From: Pseudoxanthomonas sp. SE1
Lineage (GTDB): Bacteria; Pseudomonadota; Gammaproteobacteria; Xanthomonadales; Xanthomonadaceae
DNA: 64,000 bases
NCBI RefSeq assembly: GCF_029542205.1
Contig: NZ_CP113783.1
Location: 3,401,001-3,465,000, forward strand
Direction of reading: 5' to 3'
Shown here: piece after piece, positions 38,100 to 49,392 of the stretch
Layout: the number at the start of each line of letters is the position of its first letter
How positions within the stretch are numbered: position 1 is the stretch's first letter
The notes under the pieces: generated by a model
What the model saw: only the letters and a program-made list of their open reading frames with translations
Databases searched by the model: none
What the model was told of the DNA's origin: nothing
Program-made: the position numbers and the translations under genes

Positions 38100-39118
38100 G
38101 CGCGCCTCCGCGGCCACAGGAACGTCAGCAGCGCGAAACCCAGTGCCGCAGCCAAGGGCCAGTGATAGCGCTCGATGCGCGGCCGCACGGCCTTGCCCGC
38201 CTGCTGCACCGGTTCGAGGCGATCCAGTTCGGCGTAGATGCCGGCCAGTTCGTTGGTATCGCGCGCGCGGTAGAACCGTCCGCCGGTCTGCGCGGCGACA
38301 TCGCGCAGGGTCGCCTCGTCGATGTCTTCCGGCGAACTGGCGGGCATCGGCAACGGAATGCCGAACAGGCTCATCGCACCGTCACTGCCGAACGCGATGG
38401 TGTGGATGCGCACGCGCTCCTCCTTCGCCAGTTCGGCTGCCTTCTGTGGCGTCAATACCCCGGCGGAGTTCACGCCATCGGTGAGCAGGATCAGCACCCG
38501 CTGGCCCTCCTCCTGCGTGCGCAGGCGACGCACGGCCAGCGCGATGGCATCCCCGATCGCGGTCTCCCGGCCGGCCAGGCCGGCCACGGCATCGCGCAAC
38601 TGCTCGCGGACGGTCTGCAGGTCGCGCGTCAGCGGCGTCATCGCATAGGCGCGCTGACCGAATACCAGCAGGCCGACGCGATCGCCGTCCCGGCGGTCGA
38701 GGAAGTCGGCGAGCACGGCTTTCGCTGCGGTCAGGCGATCGACGACGGCACCGCCCAGTTCCATATCGGGCTCGGTCATGCTGCCGGACAGATCGACCGC
38801 CAGCATCAGGTCGCGCCCGCTCACCGGCGGCGTGACGGCATCGCCAAACTGTTGCGGACGCGCGGCGGCAGCGCAGAGCAGGAACCACACGAGCCACGCC
38901 AGCGCGGCGCCACGCCCCTGCATGCCGCGCCCGCCGTGTTGCGCGATGGCTTGCACCGAGCGGCCGTAGGGCACCCTCAGCGCGTCGGCCTGGGTACGGC
39001 GCGCGGGCAGCAGCCAGCGCACCAACCAGGGCAAGGGAAACGCCAGCCAGAACCATGGCCACGCGAAGCCCGCATAGCCATCCTGCAGGACCTGCAGCAC
39101 GGGCAGTGACCCACTCAT
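38096..39118 (-). CDS. batA: BatA-like VWA-domain membrane protein
   Basis: 340 residues: membrane helices near 18-36 and 70-85, a VWA domain (about 98-290) with intact MIDAS DLSGSM, and a C-terminal helix (about 315-335). The VWA domain is expected to sit in the periplasm between the helices and bind a partner through its metal ion. Start at the ATG overlapping the DUF4381 stop. Confidence 0.88.
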   Translation of the reverse strand: MSGSLPVLQVLQDGYAGFAWPWFWLAFPLPWLVRWLLPARRTQADALRVPYGRSVQAIAQHGGRGMQGRGAALAWLVWFLLCAAAARPQQFGDAVTPPVSGRDLMLAVDLSGSMTEPDMELGGAVVDRLTAAKAVLADFLDRRDGDRVGLLVFGQRAYAMTPLTRDLQTVREQLRDAVAGLAGRETAIGDAIALAVRRLRTQEEGQRVLILLTDGVNSAGVLTPQKAAELAKEERVRIHTIAFGSDGAMSLFGIPLPMPASSPEDIDEATLRDVAAQTGGRFYRARDTNELAGIYAELDRLEPVQQAGKAVRPRIERYHWPLAAALGFALLTFLWPRRRA

Positions 39119-39567
39119 CGCGAACCCGCCATCAGTTCGAGGAAGCGCGCACGCGCGACGACGCGCGCTGCGGCCAATTCGGCCGCATCCACCTGTCGAC
39201 GATATCCGCCATCCATCAGCAGTCGGCCGGGCCCTTGCGTGAACGCATGGCCATGCCCACCATCGAGGAACCGCAGCCACGCTTCGCCTTCCAGCCGGTC
39301 AGCGGATGCATCCCGCTGTCGCGCAGCACGGCGCAACAGTTCCGACATCGCGGCCACCTGTCCGGCAGGCGATGTTGCCTCGCTCGTCGCATCGAACCAG
39401 CGTTGCCATGCCTGGCGTCGTCGGTGGCGACGCAGTCGCCATGCCATCACGCCGACGATGAGCAGCAGGACGACAGTGATCAGCAACCACCAGCCGGGCG
39501 CCAGCGGCCACCACGATGGCGACGGCGGAACATGCACGTCGCGCAGCACCAGCGTCGCCAGGCTCAT
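39115..39567 (-). CDS. DUF4381 single-pass membrane protein
   Basis: 150 residues: an N-terminal helix near 25-43 followed by a very basic RLRRHRRRQ stretch and an alpha-helical cytoplasmic part. DUF4381 genes stand between the DUF58 and VWA genes in gammaproteobacterial MoxR-Bat operons, as here. Function unknown. Confidence 0.82.
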   Translation of the reverse strand: MSLATLVLRDVHVPPSPSWWPLAPGWWLLITVVLLLIVGVMAWRLRRHRRRQAWQRWFDATSEATSPAGQVAAMSELLRRAARQRDASADRLEGEAWLRFLDGGHGHAFTQGPGRLLMDGGYRRQVDAAELAAARVVARARFLELMAGSR

Positions 39568-39569
39568 GC

Positions 39570-40472
39570 TCAGGCCACCTGCGGCTGCGCACGGCCCAGC
39601 GCGACCAGCCACGCATCGCTGTCCGCATCCGTGGACAAGGTGCGGACTTCCACGCCGCGCGCAGGCAGCCGATCGAGCGCGCGATCGAGGGGTTGCTGGA
39701 ACTCGGCACGCCACGCCTCGCGTTGCGCGGGGCTGGCGAGATCGAGTTCCACGCGCTGGCTTCCAACGGAGAAAGGAAGGCGCTGGGTCGGTGGATCCGT
39801 CTCCAGCGGATCCGTCAACAAGAGCACGACCACATCATGATGCGCGGCCAGTGCCGGCCACCGCGTCTCCGGGATGGTGGCCAGGCTGTGGGGATCGGCG
39901 AGCACCAGCAGGCGCGACCCGGGGCGCAGCAGCCGTGCTGCGTGGTCGAGCGCGAACGCCAACCCCAGATCCTCCGGTGGTGGCGCCGTATACCAGCGCA
40001 CCAGCGCATCGAGAACACGCAGTACCCCGCGGGTACCCGATGCGGGCGGAACAGGTGCTTCCGTCATGCTGCCACGCAGGATCGCCAGGCGATCGCCTTC
40101 ACGCACGGCCTGCCACGCCGCCACCGCGCCGGCACGCGCGGCCTGCACCGACTTGAACCGCACGCGCGTACCGAAGTACAGCAATGGCGACGTGTCGGCG
40201 ACCAGCAACGTCAGCCGTTCACGCTCAGCCTGGAACAGCTTGGTATGCGTGCGTCCGCTGCGCGCCGTCAACCGCCAATCGATGTGGCGGACATCATCGC
40301 CCGCCACGTATTCGCGGGATTCCGCGTACTCCATGCCGCGCCCGCGCAACGGCGAGGCGGACGGCCCGGTGACGGAATGCCGGCCGCGTCGCGCGGGTGG
40401 GCGCCGCTGGGCGCTCGCCCGCAAGGCGATCAGCTCGGTCAGGGTGGGTGCGATGCCTTCGCTCATGGGCAT
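39570..40472 (-). CDS. DUF58 protein
   Basis: 300 residues with the DUF58 signature (YVAGDDVRHIDWRLTAR) and a C-terminal VWA-like region. No membrane helix, unlike many DUF58 proteins. It lies 25 bp after moxR and 2 bp before DUF4381. Members are thought to work with the MoxR AAA+ ATPase in assembling or activating a membrane complex. Confidence 0.88.
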   Translation of the reverse strand: MPMSEGIAPTLTELIALRASAQRRPPARRGRHSVTGPSASPLRGRGMEYAESREYVAGDDVRHIDWRLTARSGRTHTKLFQAERERLTLLVADTSPLLYFGTRVRFKSVQAARAGAVAAWQAVREGDRLAILRGSMTEAPVPPASGTRGVLRVLDALVRWYTAPPPEDLGLAFALDHAARLLRPGSRLLVLADPHSLATIPETRWPALAAHHDVVVLLLTDPLETDPPTQRLPFSVGSQRVELDLASPAQREAWRAEFQQPLDRALDRLPARGVEVRTLSTDADSDAWLVALGRAQPQVA

Positions 40473-40497
40473 GCTGTGCGGACGTTCGCGCTGGCGC

Positions 40498-41490
40498 TCA
40501 GGGCAGCGGAACCACGTCGAGCAACGCCTTCACCAGACGATCGCCATCCCAGCCCTCGGCCGTGGCCTCGTAGCTGGGCAGCACGCGGTGGCGCAACACG
40601 TCGGGGGCGATGGCGCGGATGTCGTCGGGCGTCACGTAGTCGCGACCTGCCAGCCAGGCGCGCGCACGTGCGCAGCGCTCCAGGGCAATGGAACCGCGCG
40701 GGCTCGCCCCCCAGGCGATCCGCCGCGCCAGCGTCGCGTCGTAGCGCGCAGCGTCGCGCGAAGCGAGGACCAGCTCGATCAGATAGCGTTCCAGCGCCGG
40801 CGCGAGATGCAGGTCCAGCACCTGCGTGCGCGCACTGAAGACATCCTCCAACGGCATGCGCTCGACGGCCGCCGGGACGGACTGCATCTGTTCGCGGGCA
40901 CGATCACGCGCCAGCCGCAGGATGTCGGCTTCCGCCGCCGCCTCGGGGTAGCCGATCTTCACGTGCATGAGGAACCGGTCCAGCTGCGCTTCCGGCAACG
41001 GGAAGGTGCCTTCCTGTTCGATCGGATTCTGCGTGGCCATCACCAGGAACAAGGCCGGCAATGGATACGTATGCCGGCCTACCGTCACCTGGCGTTCGCC
41101 CATCGCTTCCAGCAACGCCGACTGCACCTTGGCGGGAGCCCGGTTGATTTCATCGGCCAGCAACAACGGGTGGAACACCGGTCCGGGCTGGAATTCGAAC
41201 CGGCCATCCTGCGGTCGCCAGACCTCGGTGCCGGTAAGGTCGGCAGGCAGCAGGTCCGGCGTGAACTGCACGCGTGCGAACTCCGCCTGCAGCCGCGACG
41301 CCAGCGCGCGGATCGCCGTGGTCTTCGCCAGCCCGGGCGCGCCTTCCACCAGAAGGTGGCCATCGGCCAGCAATGCGATCAGCAGCCGCTCGACCAGCGC
41401 GGACTGGCCGACGATGGTCCGGGAAAGGTCGTCGCGCAGCGCACTGAAGCGGTCAAACAGTGTTCGTGTGTTCAGTGGCGTGGAATCCAT
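40498..41490 (-). CDS. MoxR-family AAA+ ATPase
   Basis: 330 residues: Walker A EGAPGLAKTT (about 49-58), Walker B LLLADEINRAP, sensor 1 MATQNPIEQEGTFPLPEAQLDRF (MoxR signature, shown in part) and a C-terminal lid. MoxR ATPases are chaperone-like and help insert cofactors or remodel VWA-domain partners, here the DUF58/Bat proteins downstream. First gene of the six-gene operon; ATG at 41490. Confidence 0.92.
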   Translation of the reverse strand: MDSTPLNTRTLFDRFSALRDDLSRTIVGQSALVERLLIALLADGHLLVEGAPGLAKTTAIRALASRLQAEFARVQFTPDLLPADLTGTEVWRPQDGRFEFQPGPVFHPLLLADEINRAPAKVQSALLEAMGERQVTVGRHTYPLPALFLVMATQNPIEQEGTFPLPEAQLDRFLMHVKIGYPEAAAEADILRLARDRAREQMQSVPAAVERMPLEDVFSARTQVLDLHLAPALERYLIELVLASRDAARYDATLARRIAWGASPRGSIALERCARARAWLAGRDYVTPDDIRAIAPDVLRHRVLPSYEATAEGWDGDRLVKALLDVVPLP

Positions 41491-41595
41491 GGGCGCTCCG
41501 GAAGGCGTGGCGTGCCTGTGACCGCAGTTTGCCATGGCGGTTCCCGCGGGGAACGACGAATCCGAACCGGATTCAGCCCCAGGGTGAAGAAACGA

Positions 41596-41619
41596 AACGG
41601 GCCGCTGTCGCGGCCCGTT
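41596..41619 (-). terminator. Terminator after pilQ
   Basis: Perfect 10-bp stem AACGGGCCGC / GCGGCCCGTT with a 4-base loop, 24 bp after the pilQ stop codon. On the minus strand it is followed by TCGTTTC. It separates the pil operon from the moxR operon transcribed next on the same strand. Confidence 0.7.
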
Positions 41620-41643
41620 CGATGATGCACCTGGCGCTACACC

Positions 41644-43569
41644 TCAGCGCTTGGAGACCGACAGCACCTTCGGCGTGATGAAGATCAGCAGTTCGGCCTT
41701 TTCCTTGCTGCGTCCCTTCTTCTTGAACAGGTTGCCCAGGAAGGGGATGTCACCGAGGAAAGGCACCTTGGCCACACTGCTGCGATCGGCGAACTCGTAC
41801 ACGCCGCCAATCACGACGGTCTGACCATCATCGACCAGCACCGCGGTATTGATTTCACGCTTGTCGATGGTAGGCACGCTGCCATAGCCTTCCAGCGTGA
41901 TGAACTCCGCCACTTCGTCCTTCTTGACATTCAGGTTCAGGAATACCCGGTTGTCATTGGTGATCGTGGGCATCACCTTCAGTTCCAGCAGGGCTTCCTT
42001 GAACTGCACGTTGGGCGTCGCAACACCGCCCTGGCCTGCGGTGATGGTGACGTAACCGACTTCCTTGCCCTGCCGGATGACGCCTTCGCGCTGGTTGGCG
42101 GTGACAATGCGCGGATTGGAGATCACTTCGCCACGACCTTCTTCCTGCATGGCGGAAAGTTCGAGGTCGATCGCGAAATTGCGGCCCAGCAGCGTATAGG
42201 CAAGCGCGCCCGCCGCAGCGTCAGTGAAGCCGTCAGCTGGCAGGTTGACATTCAGGCCACCCGGGGTGATCGGCTGGGTCGGGTTGCTGATGTTGCCGGC
42301 GTTGCCGCCCAGCGAACCGCCGATGCCCTGGCTGCGGTCCCCGATACGACGCCCCTGGATGCCGAAGCGGGCACCGAGGTCGCGCGCAAAGGTATCGCTG
42401 GCGATCACGATGCGGCCTTCGATCAGCACCTGGTCGACGGGCCGGTCGATCATCGAGATCAGCTCGCGCATCTGCGCGACCTTCTTCGGGATGTCGCTGA
42501 TCATCAGCATGTTGGTGCGCTCGTCCGCAACCAGGCGTCCGCGCGGGGAGAGGAATCCGTTCTCCTGGTCCCGGCCACCACCACCGCCGCCACCGCCGCT
42601 GTTGTTCTGGTTGCCGATGCCCTTGGCCTCGGTCAGTGCCTTGAAGATCGCGGCGGCGCTGTGATAGTTGATCTGGACGTAGTCGGTGACCATGTCCTCG
42701 CGGTTCTCGATCGCGATGCGCGCGTCTTCCTTGTCCTGCTCGAACTTCGCCAGTTCGGGCTGCGGGGCGACCCAGACCACCGCACCATCGCGACGCTTGT
42801 CCAGGCCCTTGGCGCGCAGGACGATGTCCAGCGCCTGGTCCCACGGCACGTTGACCAGGCGCAACGTGACGTTGCCCTGCACCGTATCCGAGGCGACGAT
42901 GTTGAGATTCGACTCTTCCGCGATCAACTGCAGCACGGTGCGTACCGGCACGTCCTGGAAGTTGAAGGTCACCGGGCGGCCACTGTAACGGCGGGCCTCG
43001 GTGGCCACCTTCTGCGCTGCCGCCACCACGGCGGAGGCGCTGGTGCCGGAAGTCGCATTTGCTCCGCCCATCGCCTTCTGTCCGGCGCGCGGCACGATCT
43101 CCACCACGTATTCGTTGCCCGACTGGTACGCCAGCGATTCGAAATCGCCGCGGGTGCTCAGCACCAGTTGCGTCCCGCCGCCCTTGCTCTGCGCTTCGAC
43201 GCGCTGCACGGGCGTGGCGAAATCGACCACGTTGAGCGGACGCTGCAGCGAGGCGGGCAATGTCGCATTGCCGACACTCACCACCACACTGTCGCCCTGG
43301 TTGCGCAGGTCCGGAGCGGCGCCCTGCCCATCGAACTTGACGATCAACCGTCCCGAACCATCCTCACCGCGACGGAAGTCGATGTTCGACACCGAGACCG
43401 CAGACGCAGGCGTCGCGACGGTGGCGGGGGACGTGGCCGGTGGCGTTGGCGAGGCGGCGCCTGCGGCATTGGCCGCCGCAAGCAGGCCGATGGCCAGCCC
43501 AAGAGAGCAGACCCGGAAAGTAGCCAGGCGCCGGGACGGCCGCGGGCGGTGGGCATTCGTAGCGGTCAT
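41644..43569 (-). CDS. pilQ: Type IV pilus secretin
   Basis: Outer membrane channel for the type IV pilus. 641 residues: signal peptide (about 1-38), one AMIN domain (about 60-150) for peptidoglycan binding, the STN/secretin N0 region (about 185-260), N1 with a Gly8 run near 323-330, and the secretin domain (about 440-640) with VPFLGDIPFLGNLFKKK and the ELLIFITPKVL C-terminus. ATG at 43569 has a strong GGGGGA site; an ATG 18 bp upstream is in frame but less well placed. Confidence 0.95.
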   Translation of the reverse strand: MTATNAHRPRPSRRLATFRVCSLGLAIGLLAAANAAGAASPTPPATSPATVATPASAVSVSNIDFRRGEDGSGRLIVKFDGQGAAPDLRNQGDSVVVSVGNATLPASLQRPLNVVDFATPVQRVEAQSKGGGTQLVLSTRGDFESLAYQSGNEYVVEIVPRAGQKAMGGANATSGTSASAVVAAAQKVATEARRYSGRPVTFNFQDVPVRTVLQLIAEESNLNIVASDTVQGNVTLRLVNVPWDQALDIVLRAKGLDKRRDGAVVWVAPQPELAKFEQDKEDARIAIENREDMVTDYVQINYHSAAAIFKALTEAKGIGNQNNSGGGGGGGGRDQENGFLSPRGRLVADERTNMLMISDIPKKVAQMRELISMIDRPVDQVLIEGRIVIASDTFARDLGARFGIQGRRIGDRSQGIGGSLGGNAGNISNPTQPITPGGLNVNLPADGFTDAAAGALAYTLLGRNFAIDLELSAMQEEGRGEVISNPRIVTANQREGVIRQGKEVGYVTITAGQGGVATPNVQFKEALLELKVMPTITNDNRVFLNLNVKKDEVAEFITLEGYGSVPTIDKREINTAVLVDDGQTVVIGGVYEFADRSSVAKVPFLGDIPFLGNLFKKKGRSKEKAELLIFITPKVLSVSKR

Positions 43570-43583
43570 CGTGTATCCCCCAA

Positions 43584-44111
43584 TCATTGATCTTCAAGCG
43601 CAATCGACGCCGGCCGTTCCAGCCATCCGCCTGCGCCATCCGGCACTAGTTCGACAAGTTCCAAGCCATCTTCGCGGACCGAGGTGACCCGGCCATCGCT
43701 CTGCCCCAGGTAGTTCCCCGGACGTACCCGGTAGGTGACCTTGTCGGGTCCCATCACCAGTGCCACCAGACCTGCCCCCTTGCCGAGCGTACCGACCATG
43801 TCCAGGCTGTCCAGCGGGTACTGCTCCAGTGTTTCCTTGCGCCGGTCAGGATCCGGCCGCAGCCCGCCCCCGTCGGTATTGCTCCAGGCGTTGCTGAAAG
43901 GATCCCGCAGCGTCTGTGCCGCGTATTCGAAGGTTTCGAACTGCTGCATCACCGGCAGCGGTTCAAGTGGCGGCGCGGGGCGTGCGCGCACGTCTTCCAC
44001 CCAGGCGCGCAGGTTCGGCGCATCGCCCGGCGTACTGGTAATGCCGCGGGCGCAACCGGACGTCAGCACGACCGCGGCCAGGATCATAAAGTGCCAATTG
44101 CTGCGCATCAT
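43584..44111 (-). CDS. pilP: Type IV pilus lipoprotein PilP
   Basis: 175 residues with a lipobox (LTSGC, Cys at about 20), an extended Pro-rich linker and a C-terminal beta domain (about 80-165) that contacts PilQ. Two tandem ATGs (44111 and 44108) both fit; the first overlaps the pilO stop as ATGA. PilP tethers the inner-membrane PilN/PilO platform to the secretin. Confidence 0.92.
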   Translation of the reverse strand: MMRSNWHFMILAAVVLTSGCARGITSTPGDAPNLRAWVEDVRARPAPPLEPLPVMQQFETFEYAAQTLRDPFSNAWSNTDGGGLRPDPDRRKETLEQYPLDSLDMVGTLGKGAGLVALVMGPDKVTYRVRPGNYLGQSDGRVTSVREDGLELVELVPDGAGGWLERPASIALEDQ

Positions 44112-44797
44112 TGCTTCTCTCCCGACGCGGGCGCCTTGCCCTTGCCGCTCGCCTTGGCAGCTTCAGCCGCCGCAGCTTCCTGCTCCGCAACCTCGGTCTC
44201 GTCCAGGTAGCGATACGTCTTGACCGTGCCCGAAAGCTCCAGGGCGCCGCGATTGATGCCGCCCTTGCCTTCCTTCGGCTGCAGCGAGATGTCGTGCATG
44301 GTCAGGATCACCACCCGCGGCAGGGATGCAACGCCACTGACGAAGGCACCGAACTGGTGGTAGTTGCCCACCATGCGCAGCTGGATCGGCTTCTCGGCGT
44401 AGAACTCCTTCAGCGTTTCGGGCTCCGGCTGGAACAACTCGTTGGTCAGGCCGCTGGACAACGCGGTCTGCGAGATGTCGATGATCAGGTCGGGCATTTC
44501 CGTCTTGCTGGGCAGCTGGCGCAGCATCTGCTGGAGCACCTGCTCCATCTGGGCGAGCTGCTGCTTCAGGGGTTCGAGGTTGGCGGCCTTGGCCTGTTCC
44601 TTCTCGAAGTCCTGACGCAGGCGCACCTCTTCCTGCTCGAGCGAATCCAGTGTCTCCACCTTCCCCTTGACGAAGAGGAAGTAGGACAGGACCAGGATGA
44701 ACACGGCGAGCACGGCACAGAATCCGATCTTGGCGTTCTGCGGCCACGCGCCGATGTTGTTGATGTCCAGGTTCTTGAGCGACGTCTTCTGGCTCAT
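44108..44797 (-). CDS. pilO: Type IV pilus alignment protein PilO
   Basis: 229 residues: short cytoplasmic N-terminus, one membrane helix (about 23-43), a coiled coil (about 50-95) and a periplasmic ferredoxin-like domain. The C-terminal tail is Ala/Lys-rich. Forms heterodimers with PilN. Overlaps pilN and pilP by 4 bp each. Confidence 0.92.
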   Translation of the reverse strand: MSQKTSLKNLDINNIGAWPQNAKIGFCAVLAVFILVLSYFLFVKGKVETLDSLEQEEVRLRQDFEKEQAKAANLEPLKQQLAQMEQVLQQMLRQLPSKTEMPDLIIDISQTALSSGLTNELFQPEPETLKEFYAEKPIQLRMVGNYHQFGAFVSGVASLPRVVILTMHDISLQPKEGKGGINRGALELSGTVKTYRYLDETEVAEQEAAAAEAAKASGKGKAPASGEKQ

Positions 44798-45584
44798 GTG
44801 TTGCTCCCGGAAGCCTGGGGCGAACTGCCTGCGGGCGCCGCCGGTGTCGGGGTGGTGGGCGCGGGTGTGGCGGGTGCGGGTGCGGGTGCGGGTGCGGGTG
44901 CGGGCGCCGAAGGCTGACCTTCCAGCGGCGCTGCCGGGACAGGCGTGGTGGCCGGGGCGTTCGGATCGGCGGGCGTGGTGCCGGCGGCGGCCGTTTCCGC
45001 TTCCTGTTCCGCCGTGGGATTCGCCAGCCGCACCTGGAGCGTGAACACGTAGGGCAGCGCGCTGCCTGCACCGGTGTTGGTCAGCGTTTTGACCTCTTCC
45101 GGCTTGGCTTCGATGATCGACAGCTCAGGCTTGGTCATCCAGCCGGAGGTTTCCAGGTTGCGCATGTAGGTACTGACACGGGCGTTGGATTGCGCGCGCC
45201 CCTGCAGCGTCAGCACTTCGCCTTCCTGCTTGATGTTGGCCAGCATCACGCCGTCCGGAATGGTCCGCACCAGCGAGTCGAACAGGTGCACCATCTGCGA
45301 ACGGTTGGCCTGCAGTTTCTCGATCACGTCCTTGCGCGCCAGCAGGCGGCGCTTCTGCTCGTCGAGGCGCTCGATTTCCTTGTTCTGTGCCTGGACCTTG
45401 GCGATTTCATCCTTGAGGAAGTCGTTGCGCTCGGTCTGGCCGGACACCTGGCCGTCATAGTGGAACCACAGCAGGAAGGACAGCAGCAGGCCCGCGATCG
45501 CCGCTGCACCCAGCATCACGTAGAACTCGCGCTGTCGCTGGACGCGGCGTTCGGCACGCCACGGGAGTAGGTTGATTCTTGCCA

Positions 45585-45585
<1 letters not shown>
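44794..45585 (-). CDS. pilN: Type IV pilus alignment protein PilN
   Basis: 263 residues: the conserved N-terminus INLLPWR that binds PilM, one membrane helix (about 22-42), a coiled coil (about 50-85), a periplasmic domain to about residue 190, then a C-terminal tail of about 65 residues rich in Ala, Pro and Thr that is absent from most PilN proteins. Part of the tail is an (Ala-Pro)n run coded by a hexanucleotide repeat. Shares one base with the pilM stop (TGATG). Confidence 0.93.
44870..44905. repeat. Hexanucleotide tandem repeat in pilN
   Basis: Five exact copies of gcgggt (44870-44899) plus a sixth with one change. On the coding strand it encodes alternating Ala-Pro. Because the period is 6 bp, changes in copy number keep the frame and only change tail length. 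Confidence 0.9.
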
Positions 45586-46745
<1,160 letters not shown>

Positions 46746-46818
46746 TCACGTTTCACGAGGGTTGTTCCCCAAGTCCCTGTTCCCCTTGGGATCACCTGTG
46801 GCGATCCCGGCGGTCATC

Positions 46819-46824
46819 TATACT
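46819..46824 (+). promoter_or_regulatory. Candidate -10 box of the PBP1A gene
   Basis: TATACT, five of six matches to the sigma70 -10, 36 bp upstream of the ATG; no good -35 at 16-18 bp. Confidence 0.4.
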
Positions 46825-46859
46825 CTGCCGTTACGAATTCTGCAATCGGAAAGCACTGG

Positions 46860-49286
46860 ATGTCCCGTTTCCGTCGTCTTCTCCGTTGGACCCTCATCAC
46901 GTTCCTGATACTTGCCCTCGCCGGCCTGGTCGGCCTGGGGGTCCTGTACTACACGGTTTCGTCCAAGGTCCCGGACGTCCAGTCCCTGCGGAGCGTGGAG
47001 CTGCAGGAACCCCTCTACATCTATGCCAGCGACGGCCGGCTGATGGGGCTCTACGGCGAAATCCGGCGCTATCCCGTCCAGATCGAGAAGGTCCCGGCCC
47101 GGGTCAAGCAGGCCTTCGTCGCAGCCGAGGACAGCAAGTTCTACGAACACAACGGCATCGACCCCACGGGTATCGCCCGCGCCGTCTGGCAGATCGTCAG
47201 CCGCAAGGAAGGCCGCGTGGCCGGCGGCAGTACCATCACCCAGCAGGTGGCCCGGCAGTGGTTCCTCAGCTCCGAGTACAGCTACACCCGCAAGCTGGTG
47301 GAGATGATGCTGGCCATCCGCATCGAGAAGATGCTGACCAAGGACGAGATCCTGGAGCTGTACCTCAACAAGAGCTTCTTCGGGAACCGCTCCTATGGCG
47401 TGGCCGCCGCCGCCGAGTATTACTACGGCAAGACGCTGGACCAGCTGACCCTGGCCGAGACCGCCACCCTGGTCAGTGCGCTGAAATTCCCCTCCAGCGG
47501 CAATCCGATCAGCAATCCCGGCCGCAACCAGCAGCGCAGCGCCTATGTCGTCGAGCGCATGCGCGAGGATGGTTACGTCAGCGCTGCCGATGCCGCCCAG
47601 GCCAAGGCCGAGCCCATGCACGCCAAACCGCATGAGCGCCCGATCGAGGTGCATGCGCCCTATGTGACCGAGATGGTGCGCCAGGAGATGATCGCGCGCT
47701 TCGGGCCCGAGGCGCTGACCAAGGGCTACCACGTGACCACCACGCTGGATGCCACGCTGCAGACCGCGGCCAACGACGCGGTACGCGACGGCCTGGGCCT
47801 GTACGACCACCGCCATGGCTGGAACGGGATTGAACAGCATTTCGACGTGGGCGCAGACGCGGATGCGACCGCACTGGCCGCGCACCTGCGGGGCGTGCCC
47901 GCGCAGAACGGCCTGGTCCCCGTGGTGGTGGCGCGTACCGCCGCTGACGGCAGTGCGACGGTGGTGATGGCGGATGGCAAGGAACTCATCCTGCCTGCCG
48001 CCGCCAGCAAATGGACCGGCCGCACGCCCGCAAAGCTGTTCAAGCGCGGCGACATGGCCCGCATCAAGGCGGGCAAGGAAGAAGGCACGTATGTGGTCGA
48101 CCAGATCCCGCGCGCACAGGCCGCGCTGGTATCGCTGGACGCGAACAACGGCGCCCTGCGCGCGCTGGTCGGCGGCTACAGCTTCGCCGGCAACAAATTC
48201 AACCGCGCCACCCAGGCGCGACGCCAGCCGGGCTCCAGCTTCAAGCCGTTCGTGTATGCGGCGGCGTTCGAAAAGGGCTTCAACCCCGCATCGATCGTGC
48301 TGGACGCGCCCGTCGTCTTCCGCGACCGCCGTGGCCACATGTGGCGCCCGCAGAACGATGGCGGCGGCTTCCGCGGCCCGATGCGCCTGCGCGAAGCACT
48401 CGTGCAGTCGCGCAACCTGGTGTCGGTACGCCTGCTGGACGGCATGGGCGTGCCGTTCGCGCGCACCTATATCAGCCAGTTCGGTTTCGAGGAAGCCGAA
48501 TTGCCGCCCAATCTGTCGATGTCGCTGGGTACCGCCTCGCTGACTCCGCTCTCCGTGGCTCGCGGGTATGCCGTGTTCGCCAATGGCGGTTCGCGGGTGA
48601 CGCCGTGGTTCATCGATGAAGTGAAGGACCGCGAAGGCAACGTGGTGTTCAAGGAGAACCCCACCGTCGCCTGTCGCAGTTGCGGCCAGGGTCAGCACGG
48701 CAGCAGTACACCGGCCAGCCAGGTGGTGGACGGCTTCAACTTCGGTCCTGCCGATGCCGCCAAGCCCGTCGCTGCCGCCAGTCCACAGAAGCCCAGGGAA
48801 GAAGAAAAGCCCGCCGACCCGAATGCCCTCACCGCGCCGCGCGCCATCGACGAGCGCACCGCGTACCAGCTGGTGTCGATGATGCGCGATGTGGTCCAGC
48901 GTGGCACTGGCACCGCTGCCAAGGTACTGGGACGCGAGGACGTGGGCGGCAAGACCGGGTCCACCAACGACCACCGGGATGCGTGGTTCGGCGGGTTCGG
49001 CGGCACGTACGCCACCGTGGTCTGGGTGGGTCGCGACAACTTCCAGTCGTTGGGCTATCGCGAGTACGGCGGCAAGGCCGCCCTGCCGATCTGGATCGAC
49101 TACATGCGCGCGGCCCTCAAGGACAAGCCGGTCGCGCTCAACGATCCGCCCGACGGCATGGTGCAGGCCACGTTGAACGGTGTGACCGAATGGGTGAAGG
49201 TCGAAGACATGGATCGCATCCAGGACTACGACCTGTACGGCCCCGAAGACGCGGTGCCGGACGAGGAAGCGTTCGACATCTTCTGA
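46860..49286 (+). CDS. mrcA: Class A penicillin-binding protein 1A
   Basis: Bifunctional peptidoglycan synthase of 808 residues. N-terminal membrane helix (about 10-35), glycosyltransferase domain (about 60-235) with the catalytic Glu in [10 protein letters not shown] and [10 protein letters not shown], an OB-like insertion (about 330-420) and a transpeptidase domain with SxxK (GSSFKPF), SRN and KTGS motifs. A linker with two cysteines (ACRSCG) and a charged stretch interrupts the transpeptidase domain near 600-650. The gene is divergent from pilM, a conserved arrangement in gammaproteobacteria. Confidence 0.95.
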   Translation: MSRFRRLLRWTLITFLILALAGLVGLGVLYYTVSSKVPDVQSLRSVELQEPLYIYASDGRLMGLYGEIRRYPVQIEKVPARVKQAFVAAEDSKFYEHNGIDPTGIARAVWQIVSRKEGRVAGGSTITQQVARQWFLSSEYSYTRKLVEMMLAIRIEKMLTKDEILELYLNKSFFGNRSYGVAAAAEYYYGKTLDQLTLAETATLVSALKFPSSGNPISNPGRNQQRSAYVVERMREDGYVSAADAAQAKAEPMHAKPHERPIEVHAPYVTEMVRQEMIARFGPEALTKGYHVTTTLDATLQTAANDAVRDGLGLYDHRHGWNGIEQHFDVGADADATALAAHLRGVPAQNGLVPVVVARTAADGSATVVMADGKELILPAAASKWTGRTPAKLFKRGDMARIKAGKEEGTYVVDQIPRAQAALVSLDANNGALRALVGGYSFAGNKFNRATQARRQPGSSFKPFVYAAAFEKGFNPASIVLDAPVVFRDRRGHMWRPQNDGGGFRGPMRLREALVQSRNLVSVRLLDGMGVPFARTYISQFGFEEAELPPNLSMSLGTASLTPLSVARGYAVFANGGSRVTPWFIDEVKDREGNVVFKENPTVACRSCGQGQHGSSTPASQVVDGFNFGPADAAKPVAAASPQKPREEEKPADPNALTAPRAIDERTAYQLVSMMRDVVQRGTGTAAKVLGREDVGGKTGSTNDHRDAWFGGFGGTYATVVWVGRDNFQSLGYREYGGKAALPIWIDYMRAALKDKPVALNDPPDGMVQATLNGVTEWVKVEDMDRIQDYDLYGPEDAVPDEEAFDIF

Positions 49287-49312
49287 CGGCCCGCCGGATC
49301 GATGAAGACCGC

Positions 49313-49336
49313 ATGACGGCGCCGAGGCGCCGTCAT
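49313..49336 (+). terminator. Stem-loop after the PBP1A gene
   Basis: Perfect 10-bp stem ATGACGGCGC / GCGCCGTCAT with a CGAG loop, 26 bp past the stop. No T-run follows, so termination may be Rho-assisted or inefficient. Confidence 0.5.
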
Positions 49337-49392
49337 GGACAGGTCGGGCGCATGGTGTACATTCGCGGTCAGTTTCGACGCGGAGGCTCTCC

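Noticed and set aside
44870..44905. Short direct repeats as a CRISPR array
   Set aside because: Six-base units without spacers inside pilN; a coding microsatellite.
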